Source: an uncultured Saprospiraceae bacterium (lineage in GTDB: Bacteria > Bacteroidota > Bacteroidia > Chitinophagales > Saprospiraceae). From it: a stretch of 64,000 nt of DNA. The translations under genes were made by a program, and so were the position numbers. The DNA is taken from assembly GCA_937139495.1 (NCBI GenBank), contig CAKZQC010000028.1:1-64000 (forward strand), read 5' to 3'. The notes beneath the pieces were generated by a model, which saw only the letters and a list, made by a program, of their open reading frames with translations, was not told the DNA's origin and did not search any database. Position 1 is the first letter of the stretch, and each line of letters begins with the position of its first letter. Positions 1 through 10,883 of the stretch are shown here, one piece after another.

Positions 1-614
1 GGTGAGATTATGCAGCAGATCCACATTCCCCGATAAAGTCGAGGTGAACTAATTGCGCCCTGAATTCTGACCTTCAAACGGCGCTAACCATGATATTATC
101 AGACCTCCGATTGCATCTGCAAAAGCTGATGGTGGTAGGTTAAATCATAGAGTGATTATAATGAAATAAAGGAGAAACTAAGCACTTCTGATGGTGTCAG
201 CCAAAAAGAAAGTCCTTGGCAAGGGATTAACGGATAAGAGAAGAAGAGACTTACTTCTGTGTTTCAGGAGCTGAGACAAGGGCAAATCATTTGTGAATTT
301 GGCTGAATTGAAGTGGTGTTTATTTCTTATTCTTTAGAAACTGTCTCCACAATGCAGTTTGACCCTGCTGCTTGATGCCTCTCTTTACATACACTCTATC
401 TGAGAGCAAAGGAAGGCACGAACACCACATCTTTCATAGATGACCTTGCATTCTGCGAACACTATTTGCATTTGTTATCGAAAACCTTTTTTTAATTGCC
501 GCCCTCCCTCACAATCAATGTGTATTAGTGCTTTGCATCTCAGTTTACTTCAACGATCCGTGGCCTTGATTAAGTCTCTATTTTCTTTTTTGGTTGCGGA
601 AACCTCCCTTTTTA
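1..614. other. Left-edge region without a convincing gene
   Basis: No convincing reading frame covers this stretch. An 86-codon frame at 440-700 has an implausible composition and overlaps the opposite-strand frame at 615-938. The first 440 bases look richer in G and C than the AT-rich block that follows, and they show purine-rich runs typical of a non-coding or structured segment. The window cuts it on the left, so a mobile-element or intron edge cannot be tested here. Confidence 0.4.
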
Positions 615-938
615 TTAGAATAATTTCACGTTGTAGGCTTTCTGCTTTAAAAAAGAAATATTTTTTGAATATAAAATTAAACCTAATTCTTCATCATTAG
701 ATAAAAATCTAGCACCAGCTTTTATAGCAAGCATTTCTTTTTTTTGCTTTTTTAAATCTAATATAGAAATATCACAATCAGATTGTTCTTTAAACTTATA
801 AAGCAAATCTAATATATTTTGCACATTTCCGTTCTTAACAAGGCAAATTTTTACTTTTTTATTAAAACAAGGTTTTATTAAAACCTCTTTATCAATTTTT
901 GATGTTTCATCAAAAACGATAACTAAACCATTTCTCAT
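615..938 (-). pseudogene. Probable truncated glycosyltransferase-like ORF
   Basis: A 107-residue frame starting with ATG in a very AT-rich block. The N-terminal part (about residues 20-90) resembles the nucleotide-binding half of a GT-A (family 2) glycosyltransferase: a KPCFN segment, then CLVKNG where family members usually have a VNNGS-like turn, then ISILDLKK and an AIKAGARF helix. The protein stops at about the point where the DxD metal site and acceptor half would begin, and the last 20 residues look unrelated. I read it as a fragment, or as a small gene derived from one. The family assignment is by eye. AT content is well above that of the neighbours, which may mean transfer or decay. 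Confidence 0.4.
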
Positions 939-1082
939 AATTAATTAAAATTTAATTTTTTTTTTGCAAAGCCAATACGCTTTGTGCTTTTTTTTAACCT
1001 AAAAGATTAGTTTAATTTCCTAATCAGTCCTTTTGGCAATCAAAATGACGGTATTAGACATGCTCTAAGCATAGCTTATAAC

Positions 1083-1126
1083 GCAAAAAAAGTTTTCTAC
1101 TACCCTTTAAGATAATAGAAAACTTT
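1083..1126 (-). terminator. Intrinsic terminator after atpC
   Basis: A 10-bp perfect inverted repeat (1090-1099 with 1116-1125, AAGTTTTCTA / TAGAAAACTT) is followed on the minus strand by a run of seven T. It lies about 50 bases past the atpC stop codon and closes the atpDC unit. Confidence 0.8.
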
Positions 1127-1173
1127 CATTTATGATTCGGATAGTCGGTAAAAACTTTCGCTAAAGCATAGAA

Positions 1174-1419
1174 TTATTTTGCAGTTTCCAACAGGATAGA
1201 AATTTTATTGGACAATACTTCCAAAAATCCACCTGAAGTTGTAAAGTTTACGGTCTGGTTATCTGCCGTGGTGATACTAATCGTACCCTCTGCTAGCGAA
1301 GCTACCAGCGGGGCGTGATTTTCTAGTATCTGCAATCCACCGTTTGTACCTGGAGCTTTTACACTCGATACCGTTCCCTCAAAAACTGTCTTGCCGGGAG
1401 TAAGAATACTCAGTTCCAT
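1174..1419 (-). CDS. atpC: F0F1 ATP synthase epsilon subunit, short form
   Basis: Epsilon subunit of the F1 sector, the central-stalk protein that couples rotation to catalysis and can inhibit ATP hydrolysis. At 81 residues it contains only the N-terminal beta-sandwich domain. The LTPGKTVFEG start, the NHAPLVA segment and the GGFLEV strand are clear. The C-terminal helical hairpin of longer homologues is missing, which is the usual form in Bacteroidota. It follows atpD by 73 bases on the same strand; the gap holds a perfect hairpin. Pairing with atpD away from the other ATP synthase genes is also typical of the phylum. Confidence 0.95.
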   Translation of the reverse strand: MELSILTPGKTVFEGTVSSVKAPGTNGGLQILENHAPLVASLAEGTISITTADNQTVNFTTSGGFLEVLSNKISILLETAK

Positions 1420-1437
1420 AGTCTATATAAGTTAATA

Positions 1438-1463
1438 TTGCTCTGCTCCTAAGAGCAGAGCAA
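1438..1463 (-). promoter_or_regulatory. Intercistronic hairpin between atpD and atpC
   Basis: A perfect 11-bp inverted repeat (1438-1448 with 1453-1463, TTGCTCTGCTC / GAGCAGAGCAA) closes a four-base CTAA loop in the 73-base atpD-atpC gap. No T run follows it on the minus strand, so it is unlikely to be a full terminator. A role in mRNA stability or in lowering atpC expression relative to atpD is inference. Confidence 0.7.
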
Positions 1464-1492
1464 TACGATGTGGTCTTTTATTCAAAAAGAAA

Positions 1493-3064
<1,572 letters not shown>

Positions 3065-3118
3065 CTAAGTAGTAACAACTTCTTATTTTTTAATGAATTA
3101 TTTAGTTCTATTTTGCCG

Positions 3119-3147
3119 CAAAGATACAGTATAATATGGTTTTACAA
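3119..3147 (-). promoter_or_regulatory. Bacteroidota-type promoter of atpDC
   Basis: On the minus strand TTG (3147-3145) is followed 18 bases later by TATCTTTG (3126-3119), a full match to the TAnnTTTG -7 element. The predicted RNA start is near 3112. Confidence 0.7.
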
Positions 3148-3240
3148 AAGTTTTTATAAACTTATTGGATATTATGCTATTTTTTAACGGCTTGTACACC
3201 TAAAATGGGGTACAACTTTGTTGCAATTACTCTTTTTAGT

Positions 3241-3278
3241 AAAAAAAGTCCCATTTGCCATATTCGCAAATGGGACTT
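3241..3278 (-). terminator. Intrinsic terminator after the giant T9SS protein gene
   Basis: A 13-bp perfect inverted repeat (3246-3258 with 3266-3278, AAGTCCCATTTGC and its complement) is followed on the minus strand by a T run. It sits 40 bases past the stop codon of the gene ending at 3318 and upstream of the atpD promoter, so it insulates the two units. Confidence 0.85.
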
Positions 3279-3317
3279 GTATAAGCTCTTATTATAGCTG
3301 GCTTAGTTTAGCCTTTT

Positions 3318-6300
3318 TTATGGCTGTACTTTTACCACCTTGCTTGTATGCACGGCACCACTATTTACGTGTGTTACCTTCACGACATACGTCCCGACTG
3401 GATAATCTTCCAAACTAACAGGGAATTGATTCAATCCGACTTCGCTTGTATAGGTTTTGGTACTTAATACACGACCATATACATCAATCACATCAATCGA
3501 CAATGCTTGTTTTTGAGCAGCTTCGTATTGGTAATTAACGAGCTTATCCGTAGGATTAGGATAGAAGTGATAGACTTCGTTTCCTTTTGTCAAGTTTAGC
3601 AGAATCGTATTGGAATAGGTTATTTTTCCATTGACATCAAATAATTCTAAGCGGTAATAGTTTTCTCCTTGATAAGGATATTCATCATCGAACGCATAAT
3701 GCTGTGCTGCAGTCGTATTTCCTGTAGCATCAACTTTTCCGATAGTCGTAAAGTCAACCCCGTTAGCACTACGTTGCAAATTAAAGTAGGCAGCATTCTG
3801 CTCCGAGGCAGTAGCCCAACGTAGATAGTTGGTCTTATTGTCGGTAGTACCATCGAAGTACAACCAATCCGCAGCCAACAGTACATCTGGTACTAATATA
3901 ACTGCCGCCGAACCCCCTGAGAAACTCGTGACACCTGTCATTTCACTATAATTGATACCATTTGGTGTTGTATTATTGGCAAATGGCAAATGTAATCCAT
4001 CGTAATCAGGTGCTGTGTAGTTACTTCCTGTATTCTTAAAGAAGTACAAGCCCTGTGGCACAGCATATTTGTAACTATATCCACATGCTGGATAAGTACT
4101 CATGTGATTAATGGCAGCGGTTTCTATAGCCGTACGTTCTGCTGGCTCATAATAAAAACGAACGTTGTAAGGAGGATTAAGTGTTCCTCCTCCAAAATCA
4201 ACATTCCAACTACGTTCCATCTCAAACCGCTCTTCTCCAGGAGTCAGATTGCTAGCAGCACAAGAAGGTGGTGTAAATGGTCCTTGAGTTTCTTGGTAAA
4301 ATGATCCATTATCATTGATGGTAATCACTGGTCCAGTAAGAGGTGCTCCTGACAAATCACCCTGTATAGATAAGTATATTTCATTGCCATTAAAGAAATG
4401 ATGCCAACCTGCATTATCAGTACAGTATGTATTTGTACTAGTAGCATTGAGTGCATAGATATAATCTTTGAGCGTAACGGTTACTTGATCATCTGGTGTG
4501 ATATTGCATCCGCCTTCTCTTCGTGCATAGTAGGTCGTGCTATTTGCGGTAGGCAATATAGTCAAGTTTCCTCCCGAACCAAGATTGGCTCCTGTTCCGC
4601 CTGGTCCACTGTACCATTCAATCGTAGAACCTAGTCCTGCTATACCACCTGCTGCTGTCAACGTTATATTGGTATTCGGACAATGCGACCCTGCTAAAGG
4701 TGCTAAAACAGGTGCAGTAGAAGGGGGTTGTAAGGTTATATTTATTGTTTCGTCGTCTGTACAAGTGTTGTTATCTGTAACGGTAACGGTGTAAGTAGTG
4801 GCAATAAGTGGCGTAACCGAAATAACTGGTGTCGTAGCTCCTGTGTTCCAAAGGTAAGTGCTACCTCCACTAGCTGTCAAGGCAGTAGCAATACCTGCAC
4901 AAGCTGTTGGTCCGCCAGTAATAGCAGCCGTTGGATTAGGTGCTACGTTTATATCAAAACTACAATCGGCTGTAAGTCCAGTAACACTACTAGTTGCTCT
5001 AAAAGTAACTGTGCTTGTTCCTGCTGGAAAAGTAGAGCCACTCGGCAATCCTCCTATCTGTGCTATCGTAACGGGTGCCGCGATACCCGAAGTGGTATTG
5101 GATTGATTGATAAAATCTAGTACCGCTGCTTGTATTTCTCCATTGGTGTAAGCGTAACCGCCATTACCTGCTAATAACATATAGTATAAACGGTCGTAAC
5201 CTGATAAACCTGTTATCCGATGTTCGTCATCATTGGTATTGGTCGCAAACGTTTGTGTTGGTGGAGGATTAGAGCCATCGCTTGGCACTATGAACATATG
5301 ATTAATCGAAGGGTCACCTGCTCCATTGATTCGCTTGACGAATACATAATAATCTAGACAACCTACTGTAACAGTATAGTCAAAACCATCAGCATTACCA
5401 CTGCCATCTGCTCCATTATTTCCTGAAGTAAAGAAAGTAGATACCCCATTAAGGTCAGCTGTCATGACCCATAAGTTATTGTACTTGGCAGTAAAATAAG
5501 AACCACCACCAAAGGCAGGGCTAGTACTCATTGCTCCATTGGTATAAGATATCAAGGTACCTAAGTCGGTATTAAGTTGATTTCCACAATCATACATATC
5601 ATTACCTCCATCGCTTACACAAGTACCCGTCAAGCCATCAGTCATACTGTATGGGTTAGAGATATTCCCTGCTATACTAGCTCCATTCGTATTCAAATCC
5701 GTTAGTACATCTCCGATTGTTGCATTGGCACAAGTTGCGTTACAAGGGTCGCTTGCTATAGGCAAACCAAAGGTAACCGTAGAAGCACACTCGCCCACTG
5801 TTGTATCGGGTCTGCAATTAATAACTGGTCCATTATTAGGCGGCACGACTACATCAAAACTGCAAGTACTATTGCCACCTGTTCCAGTTGCTTGGAACGT
5901 AATGGTAGTTGTCCCTACTGGGAAAGTAGAACCACTTGGCAAGCCTCCTATCTGCGTAATGGGTGCTTGTGCAACACCACCACCAGTAGCATTTGTTTGT
6001 GTCAAAAAGTCTAGTACTGCAGCTTCTATTTCTGCATTGGTATAAGCGTAACCGCTATTACCTGCTAATAACATATAGTATAAACGATCGTAACCTGATA
6101 AACCTGTTATTCGATGTTCGTCATCATTGGTATTGGTCGCAAACGTTTGTGTTGGTGGAGGATTAGAGCCATCACTTGGCACTATGAACATATGATTAAT
6201 CGAAGGGTCACCCGCTCCATTGATTCGCTTGACGAATACATAATAATCTAGACAACCTACTGTAACAGTATAGTCAAAACCATCAGCATTACCACTGCCA

Positions 6301-8585
6301 TCTGCTCCATTATTTCCTGAAGTAAAGAAAGTAGATACCCCATTAAGGTCAGCTGTCATGACCCATAAGTTATTGTACTTGGCAGTAAAATAAGAACCAC
6401 CGCCAAAGGCAGGGCTAGTACTCATTGCTCCATTGGTATAAGATATCAAGGTACCTAAATCGGTATTGAGTTGATTTCCACAATCATACATATCATTACC
6501 TCCATCGCTTACACAAGTTCCTGTCAAGCCATCGGTCATACTGTATGGGTTAGAGATATTCCCTGCTATACTAGCTCCATTGGTATTTAGTTCGGTCAAT
6601 ACATCTGCTATATCGCTAGAAATACAAGCCGATACGGCACAGTAGTCGAGTGCTTCTGGCGGGTCAAAGCTGAGAACTGCATTACATGCAGAAAGCGTTG
6701 TATCATTACGGCAACCAGTCAATACAGGTGCTGAAGTTGGTGTTAAAGTTACTGTTGCGGTATCTTGGACGGCACAACTCCCTAAGGTAACCGTTACGTA
6801 ATAATCTGTTGTTGCCAAGGGCAAAACAATAATATCTGCGGTAGTCTCTCCTGTACTCCACAGATAAGTACCACCACCTCTAGCAGTCAATGTCGTTGCA
6901 TTGCCATTACAGATAGTTCTATCGCTCAATCTTGGTTCTGGAGCTGGGGCTACCGTTACCGCTACAGTATCGTACGCCTCACAACCATTCGGTAGGTTCG
7001 TAACCGTAACATGATAGTCGGTCGTAGCGAGGGGCGACACTGTAATAGATGCGGTGGTCGCTCCTGTATTCCATAGATAATTAGTTCCTCCTGAAGCAAC
7101 TAACGTATTGCTATTGATAGCTCCTCCCGTACAAATACCAATATTGCCAGCAATAGCAGCTGTCGGTGGTACATTTTCGACTGATACTGTAACTTGATCA
7201 GAGTTGGTACAGCTACCAGAAAGGTTTCCTGTCACGGTATAAGTAGTGGTAACCAATGGGTTGGCGATTGGATTAGGACAGTTGGTACAACTCAAACCTG
7301 CAGCAGGTGACCAGTTAAATACAGAACCACCAATTGCATTAAGCTGTACGGGAGTAGTTCCGCATACACTAGCATCTGGTCCTGCATATACGCCTTGTAT
7401 TATATCTATGTTGACTCCTAATGAGGCTGTTCCTTTTACAGGACAACCGTTATCTTCTCCTATAAAAGTAGCTACAGTTCCTGTATTGCCTGGTACTACT
7501 GTCCAGCAGAAAGTACCTCTCACAGGATTAATGCCTGTTTGACTAAACGTAGCTCCTGGAAAAAGAGATAAAGCATCGGTCACAATGGTAATCGAATCAT
7601 TGACATCTACTATGTCCTCGAAGGTCACCTCAAAACAAAAGCTCTGCCCTAGACAAGCTGCAACAGTATTAGAATTCAGTTGAGAGCCAGAACCCGATAC
7701 ATTGGAGATACCTCCGACAGGGTCATTAGGTGGCGTATTGGTACAATTGACCACTAATATCTGAAAATCATGCACGATAGATGATTTGAGATTCCCGTTG
7801 CGGTCGTACTCTTCTATCATAATGGCTACTACGTAGTTTCCTACTGTCGGATGATTGAATGCAATACAACCTGTAAGCGGATCTAATGTAAAACCATTGA
7901 GTGGCGTAGCAGGGGTAAAACCTGCGTTGTGCATAATGGGAGCTTGTCCTGAACCCGCTGGCGATATCATTCTAAAGTAGATGCTATCTCCTTCTTGGTC
8001 GGTAGTAGTCAAACAGTACGTAAACGGGGTACTCGTACACGCATAAGGAATCGGTGCAGACGTAACTACTGGAGAATTATTGCAAGGAGCGGTAAGGGTA
8101 TTGAGGGTAGTAGATGCTGCCATCGTATTGCCCGACCCACCACTCATATTGCTACTAGCATCTCTACAACAAAGCTCAAAGGCAACATTCCAGCTATCAC
8201 AATCGGCTGGCAGTGTTATGACTGCTTCATAAGTGTACATCCATACACTAGGATTGCTCCCACCAGAGCAGGAACTTGTAGCCGAAGCACAAAGTTGGTT
8301 CACATCTCTTTCTACTCCTACTTGATTGAATGTAGGAACTATCGGATTGCCTAATCCACAAGTATTAGAAATAGAAACGTTATTGTTGGTCGTACCTAAG
8401 GTACCAGGACATTTTCTAAATAAGGTTAATGTAAATGTATATTCTAATGGATTGGCTGGATTACAAGTATAAGTAATATTAGCACCTGGTATGTGAGATG
8501 CTTTTGCTTCTGGGGCCAGCCAAAGCAAAGAAATGATGGTCATCAAAATGACACTAATGCGGGAAGTTCGTAAATTTGTATTCAT
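3318..8585 (-). CDS. Giant secreted multidomain protein with T9SS sorting domain
   Basis: A 1755-residue exported protein, probably surface-attached or secreted by the type IX system. A signal peptide ends near residue 30 and a beta-rich head begins SHIPGANITYTC. From about residue 420 come Ig/PKD-like modules with repeated YLWNTGATT / YLWSTGETT strands. Two HYR-like modules follow, each interrupted by the same roughly 200-residue insert (about residues 660-860 and 958-1158). After another Ig-like module and a beta-rich domain, the C-terminus (from about 1675) is a type A sorting domain: FYPNPTDK, DVYGRVL, VGTYVVKV. The two inserts are almost identical at DNA level. No enzymatic motif is seen; an adhesin or matrix role is inference from architecture. 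Confidence 0.9.
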   Translation of the reverse strand: MNTNLRTSRISVILMTIISLLWLAPEAKASHIPGANITYTCNPANPLEYTFTLTLFRKCPGTLGTTNNNVSISNTCGLGNPIVPTFNQVGVERDVNQLCASATSSCSGGSNPSVWMYTYEAVITLPADCDSWNVAFELCCRDASSNMSGGSGNTMAASTTLNTLTAPCNNSPVVTSAPIPYACTSTPFTYCLTTTDQEGDSIYFRMISPAGSGQAPIMHNAGFTPATPLNGFTLDPLTGCIAFNHPTVGNYVVAIMIEEYDRNGNLKSSIVHDFQILVVNCTNTPPNDPVGGISNVSGSGSQLNSNTVAACLGQSFCFEVTFEDIVDVNDSITIVTDALSLFPGATFSQTGINPVRGTFCWTVVPGNTGTVATFIGEDNGCPVKGTASLGVNIDIIQGVYAGPDASVCGTTPVQLNAIGGSVFNWSPAAGLSCTNCPNPIANPLVTTTYTVTGNLSGSCTNSDQVTVSVENVPPTAAIAGNIGICTGGAINSNTLVASGGTNYLWNTGATTASITVSPLATTDYHVTVTNLPNGCEAYDTVAVTVAPAPEPRLSDRTICNGNATTLTARGGGTYLWSTGETTADIIVLPLATTDYYVTVTLGSCAVQDTATVTLTPTSAPVLTGCRNDTTLSACNAVLSFDPPEALDYCAVSACISSDIADVLTELNTNGASIAGNISNPYSMTDGLTGTCVSDGGNDMYDCGNQLNTDLGTLISYTNGAMSTSPAFGGGSYFTAKYNNLWVMTADLNGVSTFFTSGNNGADGSGNADGFDYTVTVGCLDYYVFVKRINGAGDPSINHMFIVPSDGSNPPPTQTFATNTNDDEHRITGLSGYDRLYYMLLAGNSGYAYTNAEIEAAVLDFLTQTNATGGGVAQAPITQIGGLPSGSTFPVGTTTITFQATGTGGNSTCSFDVVVPPNNGPVINCRPDTTVGECASTVTFGLPIASDPCNATCANATIGDVLTDLNTNGASIAGNISNPYSMTDGLTGTCVSDGGNDMYDCGNQLNTDLGTLISYTNGAMSTSPAFGGGSYFTAKYNNLWVMTADLNGVSTFFTSGNNGADGSGNADGFDYTVTVGCLDYYVFVKRINGAGDPSINHMFIVPSDGSNPPPTQTFATNTNDDEHRITGLSGYDRLYYMLLAGNGGYAYTNGEIQAAVLDFINQSNTTSGIAAPVTIAQIGGLPSGSTFPAGTSTVTFRATSSVTGLTADCSFDINVAPNPTAAITGGPTACAGIATALTASGGSTYLWNTGATTPVISVTPLIATTYTVTVTDNNTCTDDETINITLQPPSTAPVLAPLAGSHCPNTNITLTAAGGIAGLGSTIEWYSGPGGTGANLGSGGNLTILPTANSTTYYARREGGCNITPDDQVTVTLKDYIYALNATSTNTYCTDNAGWHHFFNGNEIYLSIQGDLSGAPLTGPVITINDNGSFYQETQGPFTPPSCAASNLTPGEERFEMERSWNVDFGGGTLNPPYNVRFYYEPAERTAIETAAINHMSTYPACGYSYKYAVPQGLYFFKNTGSNYTAPDYDGLHLPFANNTTPNGINYSEMTGVTSFSGGSAAVILVPDVLLAADWLYFDGTTDNKTNYLRWATASEQNAAYFNLQRSANGVDFTTIGKVDATGNTTAAQHYAFDDEYPYQGENYYRLELFDVNGKITYSNTILLNLTKGNEVYHFYPNPTDKLVNYQYEAAQKQALSIDVIDVYGRVLSTKTYTSEVGLNQFPVSLEDYPVGTYVVKVTHVNSGAVHTSKVVKVQP
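5107..5711 (-). repeat. Near-identical internal repeat, copy B
   Basis: About 600 bases that match 6001-6605 with only scattered single-base differences, at an exact offset of 894 bases (298 codons). It encodes the insert found inside the second HYR-like module of the giant T9SS protein, beginning near IGDVLTDLNTNG. Confidence 0.9.
6001..6605 (-). repeat. Near-identical internal repeat, copy A
   Basis: The partner of 5107-5711, in the same orientation and reading frame. It encodes the insert in the first HYR-like module, beginning near IADVLTELNTNG. The copies diverge sharply just outside the insert, so the duplicated unit is the insert with little flanking sequence, or the flanks have diverged faster. 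Confidence 0.9.
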
Positions 8586-9109
8586 AATTTAATTTTGTAT
8601 TAAATAAATAGGTATTCAAAAAAATGAGGTTGGATCAGATAGGCAGTTATTCTGTCAGTAATAAAATATATAATTGACTAATTTCCTTTATGTTAACGAA
8701 GTAAAAAGAAAAATCAGCAGCCAAAATCTATCAAATTGAGTCTTAGTGGCTCTTTTTGGCAAAAAACAGCATTTTCAATCAAAAAAATCATACTTTATAC
8801 GGCACATCAATTAAAAAATAATTTTTAATTTCATCACTCATTCTATCACTAGAATATAATACCGTCAAATCAAGCCTAAGCAATAAATCTAACACAATTA
8901 ATTTAATATTGCTAATTATTATTATAATAAAGCTAATAAAGCACTAAAATAAATACTAAATTTCATGTTTCATTGGACATAGAAAGCCCTATTGCCAATA
9001 GTTTCGCTAGAAAAAAGGGGCATTCCGAATAATTGAACGGTTGTGCTGTTTATGGTGGAGTTATACTCCAAAGTAGTCTTATCGCACTACTCTTTTTGGG
9101 GTAAGTAGA
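8586..9109. other. AT-rich intergenic region
   Basis: 524 bases between two minus-strand genes. It should hold the promoter of the giant T9SS protein gene, but no clean TAnnTTTG box is seen. Near the right end (9056-9100) two short inverted repeats, GGAGT/ACTCC and AGTAGT/ACTACT, may contribute to termination of the gene ending at 9110. Otherwise nothing stands out. Confidence 0.5.
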
Positions 9110-10840
9110 TTACCAATCTTTCATTTTTTCGCTGATATTCCAACGTAGCCCTACTCCGAGGAGGAGCGTACTACTATCGTAGATATCAATATTGGCATCA
9201 GCTCTACGATAAGTCAGTTGCAAATCGGCAAATAGATTGTGCCGTAGCTGATAGGTAGCCAAAAACTGCAACAGCAAGAGCTGTGTCGTTACGCCTTGAC
9301 CAATGGCATTGCCATTTTCTAATTGACGGGTCGTGTAGGGTTTATGAACATTACCGCCCCAGTTGGTATTGGGTTCGTCTTGCCCATAAACAGCATAATT
9401 GAGCTGTGCACGCAGATATAAATTGGGCAACGGCTGATAGTTGACGATCCCTATCAATTCGTAAAAATTAGCTCCCAATGGGTGTGCCAATGGCTGGTTG
9501 TAGTGCGTCCAGTTGGCAGTGCTATCCCTAAAAGTATAGGTAAATGGTCTAGCCAAATTGACTTCACCTTGTATATCTAGTTGATCGACACCAAAAGCAT
9601 CTATATATTTCAGCCCTGCCTGAAAGGCAAATTTATTGCCCCACCAGCCTGCTCCATTTTGAGCCAAGGAGCCGATAGCGAGTTCGTCAAGTACTGCTTG
9701 TCCATAAAAAGAAAAATGCCCTAAGAAATTCCACTTCCAGTTCAGTCCAACCATCACGTTGTCGGGGCTTCCAGCAGCCTGTTCTACAGCTCTATAAAAA
9801 ATCAATGGATTGAGGTATTGCAAATCAAATTGCCCACCTCTACTAAAAATAACACCTTCAAAAAGTCCAATATTCAAATTATCCAATATATTGATACTCA
9901 AATGGTGAGCAGCCAAATACTTACGTCCAAAGGCTAAATCAAATGCTCGTTGGCGAGTCGTATAGTTTTGAGTAAGCTGGGCAAATATATTTTGGTATTG
10001 CAATCGCCATACCTTGGTATTGAGCTTGATATAAAAATAATTGGGCGAATAATCGGACAAAAACAAGGAGCGATGACCATCGCCAATGAAATTTTGACCG
10101 TGTCCAAGTTGTACTCCAATATGATTTTTGAGCAATTCGAAACCTATATATCCTGTCGCTAACAAATAATCGACTCCGTCGGTCGAATCTGGACGAAAAG
10201 AACTATTATATTCTTTAAAATACCCCGCTCCCGGCACGGCATTATCTCGTGCTATGATTTGCTGGACGTACGTCGGAAAAGAGGCTTGGCTCTCGATAAT
10301 ATCGGTATGAAAATATACCCGCTCTGCAATATTGCCTCGTATGACGGCTCCTCTCCTATTCAGAAACACTAGTCCCGTAGTACCATTGTGCGATTCGTAG
10401 GCTGCCTTGAAATGCAAAATAGGATTGATATTGACATAAAAATTAGGCTTACGAAGCTCTAGCAGATGAGCGGGTGAGCGATAAAAATGCCCCAAGAATG
10501 ATTTTTCCTTATTCGGATAAAGCAATTTTAAGAAAGGTTGCTTACTCACCAAACTGGCATCTTCGTCGTTATTATCATTGATCAAATACTGATATTGTGC
10601 TTGCCTTTGGCTCGTCTGTTGCCAATAACTACTATCTATAATCGTATCTATATAGGTGCGAATCGACTTTCGTCCAATCGGTTGTGTCGTCGTATGTATT
10701 CCACCAAAGTCGCCTGATTTTATCTCCAAACGTGTCTGAATATGGTGATTCCGATCATTGAGTGGGACATTGGTAGTGGCTTGTGCGGTTAGTTGCGTTA
10801 TTGCTGCTAGACAGCACAATACGATATACAATATTTTCAT
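9110..10840 (-). CDS. Outer-membrane protein, Wzi/RemB-like
   Basis: A 576-residue exported beta-barrel-type protein. I take the ATG at 10840 as start because it opens a signal peptide (MKILYIVLCCLAAITQLTAQ); a longer frame runs into the neighbouring gene. The middle has the pattern of Bacteroidota Wzi-like capsule-assembly / RemB-like gliding proteins: HIGVQLGHGQNFIGDGHRS, then SPNYFYIKLNT and YQNIFAQLT. The C-terminal half alternates polar and aromatic residues and ends in a strand, as expected for a barrel. It is 44 bases downstream of the amidohydrolase gene on the same strand. The exact role (capsule anchoring, gliding or other) is not decided by the sequence. Confidence 0.7.
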   Translation of the reverse strand: MKILYIVLCCLAAITQLTAQATTNVPLNDRNHHIQTRLEIKSGDFGGIHTTTQPIGRKSIRTYIDTIIDSSYWQQTSQRQAQYQYLINDNNDEDASLVSKQPFLKLLYPNKEKSFLGHFYRSPAHLLELRKPNFYVNINPILHFKAAYESHNGTTGLVFLNRRGAVIRGNIAERVYFHTDIIESQASFPTYVQQIIARDNAVPGAGYFKEYNSSFRPDSTDGVDYLLATGYIGFELLKNHIGVQLGHGQNFIGDGHRSLFLSDYSPNYFYIKLNTKVWRLQYQNIFAQLTQNYTTRQRAFDLAFGRKYLAAHHLSINILDNLNIGLFEGVIFSRGGQFDLQYLNPLIFYRAVEQAAGSPDNVMVGLNWKWNFLGHFSFYGQAVLDELAIGSLAQNGAGWWGNKFAFQAGLKYIDAFGVDQLDIQGEVNLARPFTYTFRDSTANWTHYNQPLAHPLGANFYELIGIVNYQPLPNLYLRAQLNYAVYGQDEPNTNWGGNVHKPYTTRQLENGNAIGQGVTTQLLLLQFLATYQLRHNLFADLQLTYRRADANIDIYDSSTLLLGVGLRWNISEKMKDW

Positions 10841-10883
10841 ACGAATACAGGTCTGATATTTATAGAATATGCTAAGTAAAGAG

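Noticed and set aside
440..700. 86-codon plus-strand frame
   Set aside because: Its composition is Cys/Ser/Arg-rich, it has no family resemblance and it overlaps a better frame on the other strand.
5107..6605. Insertion element inside the giant gene
   Set aside because: The repeated segment keeps the frame, encodes part of an exported protein, and has no inverted ends or transposase.
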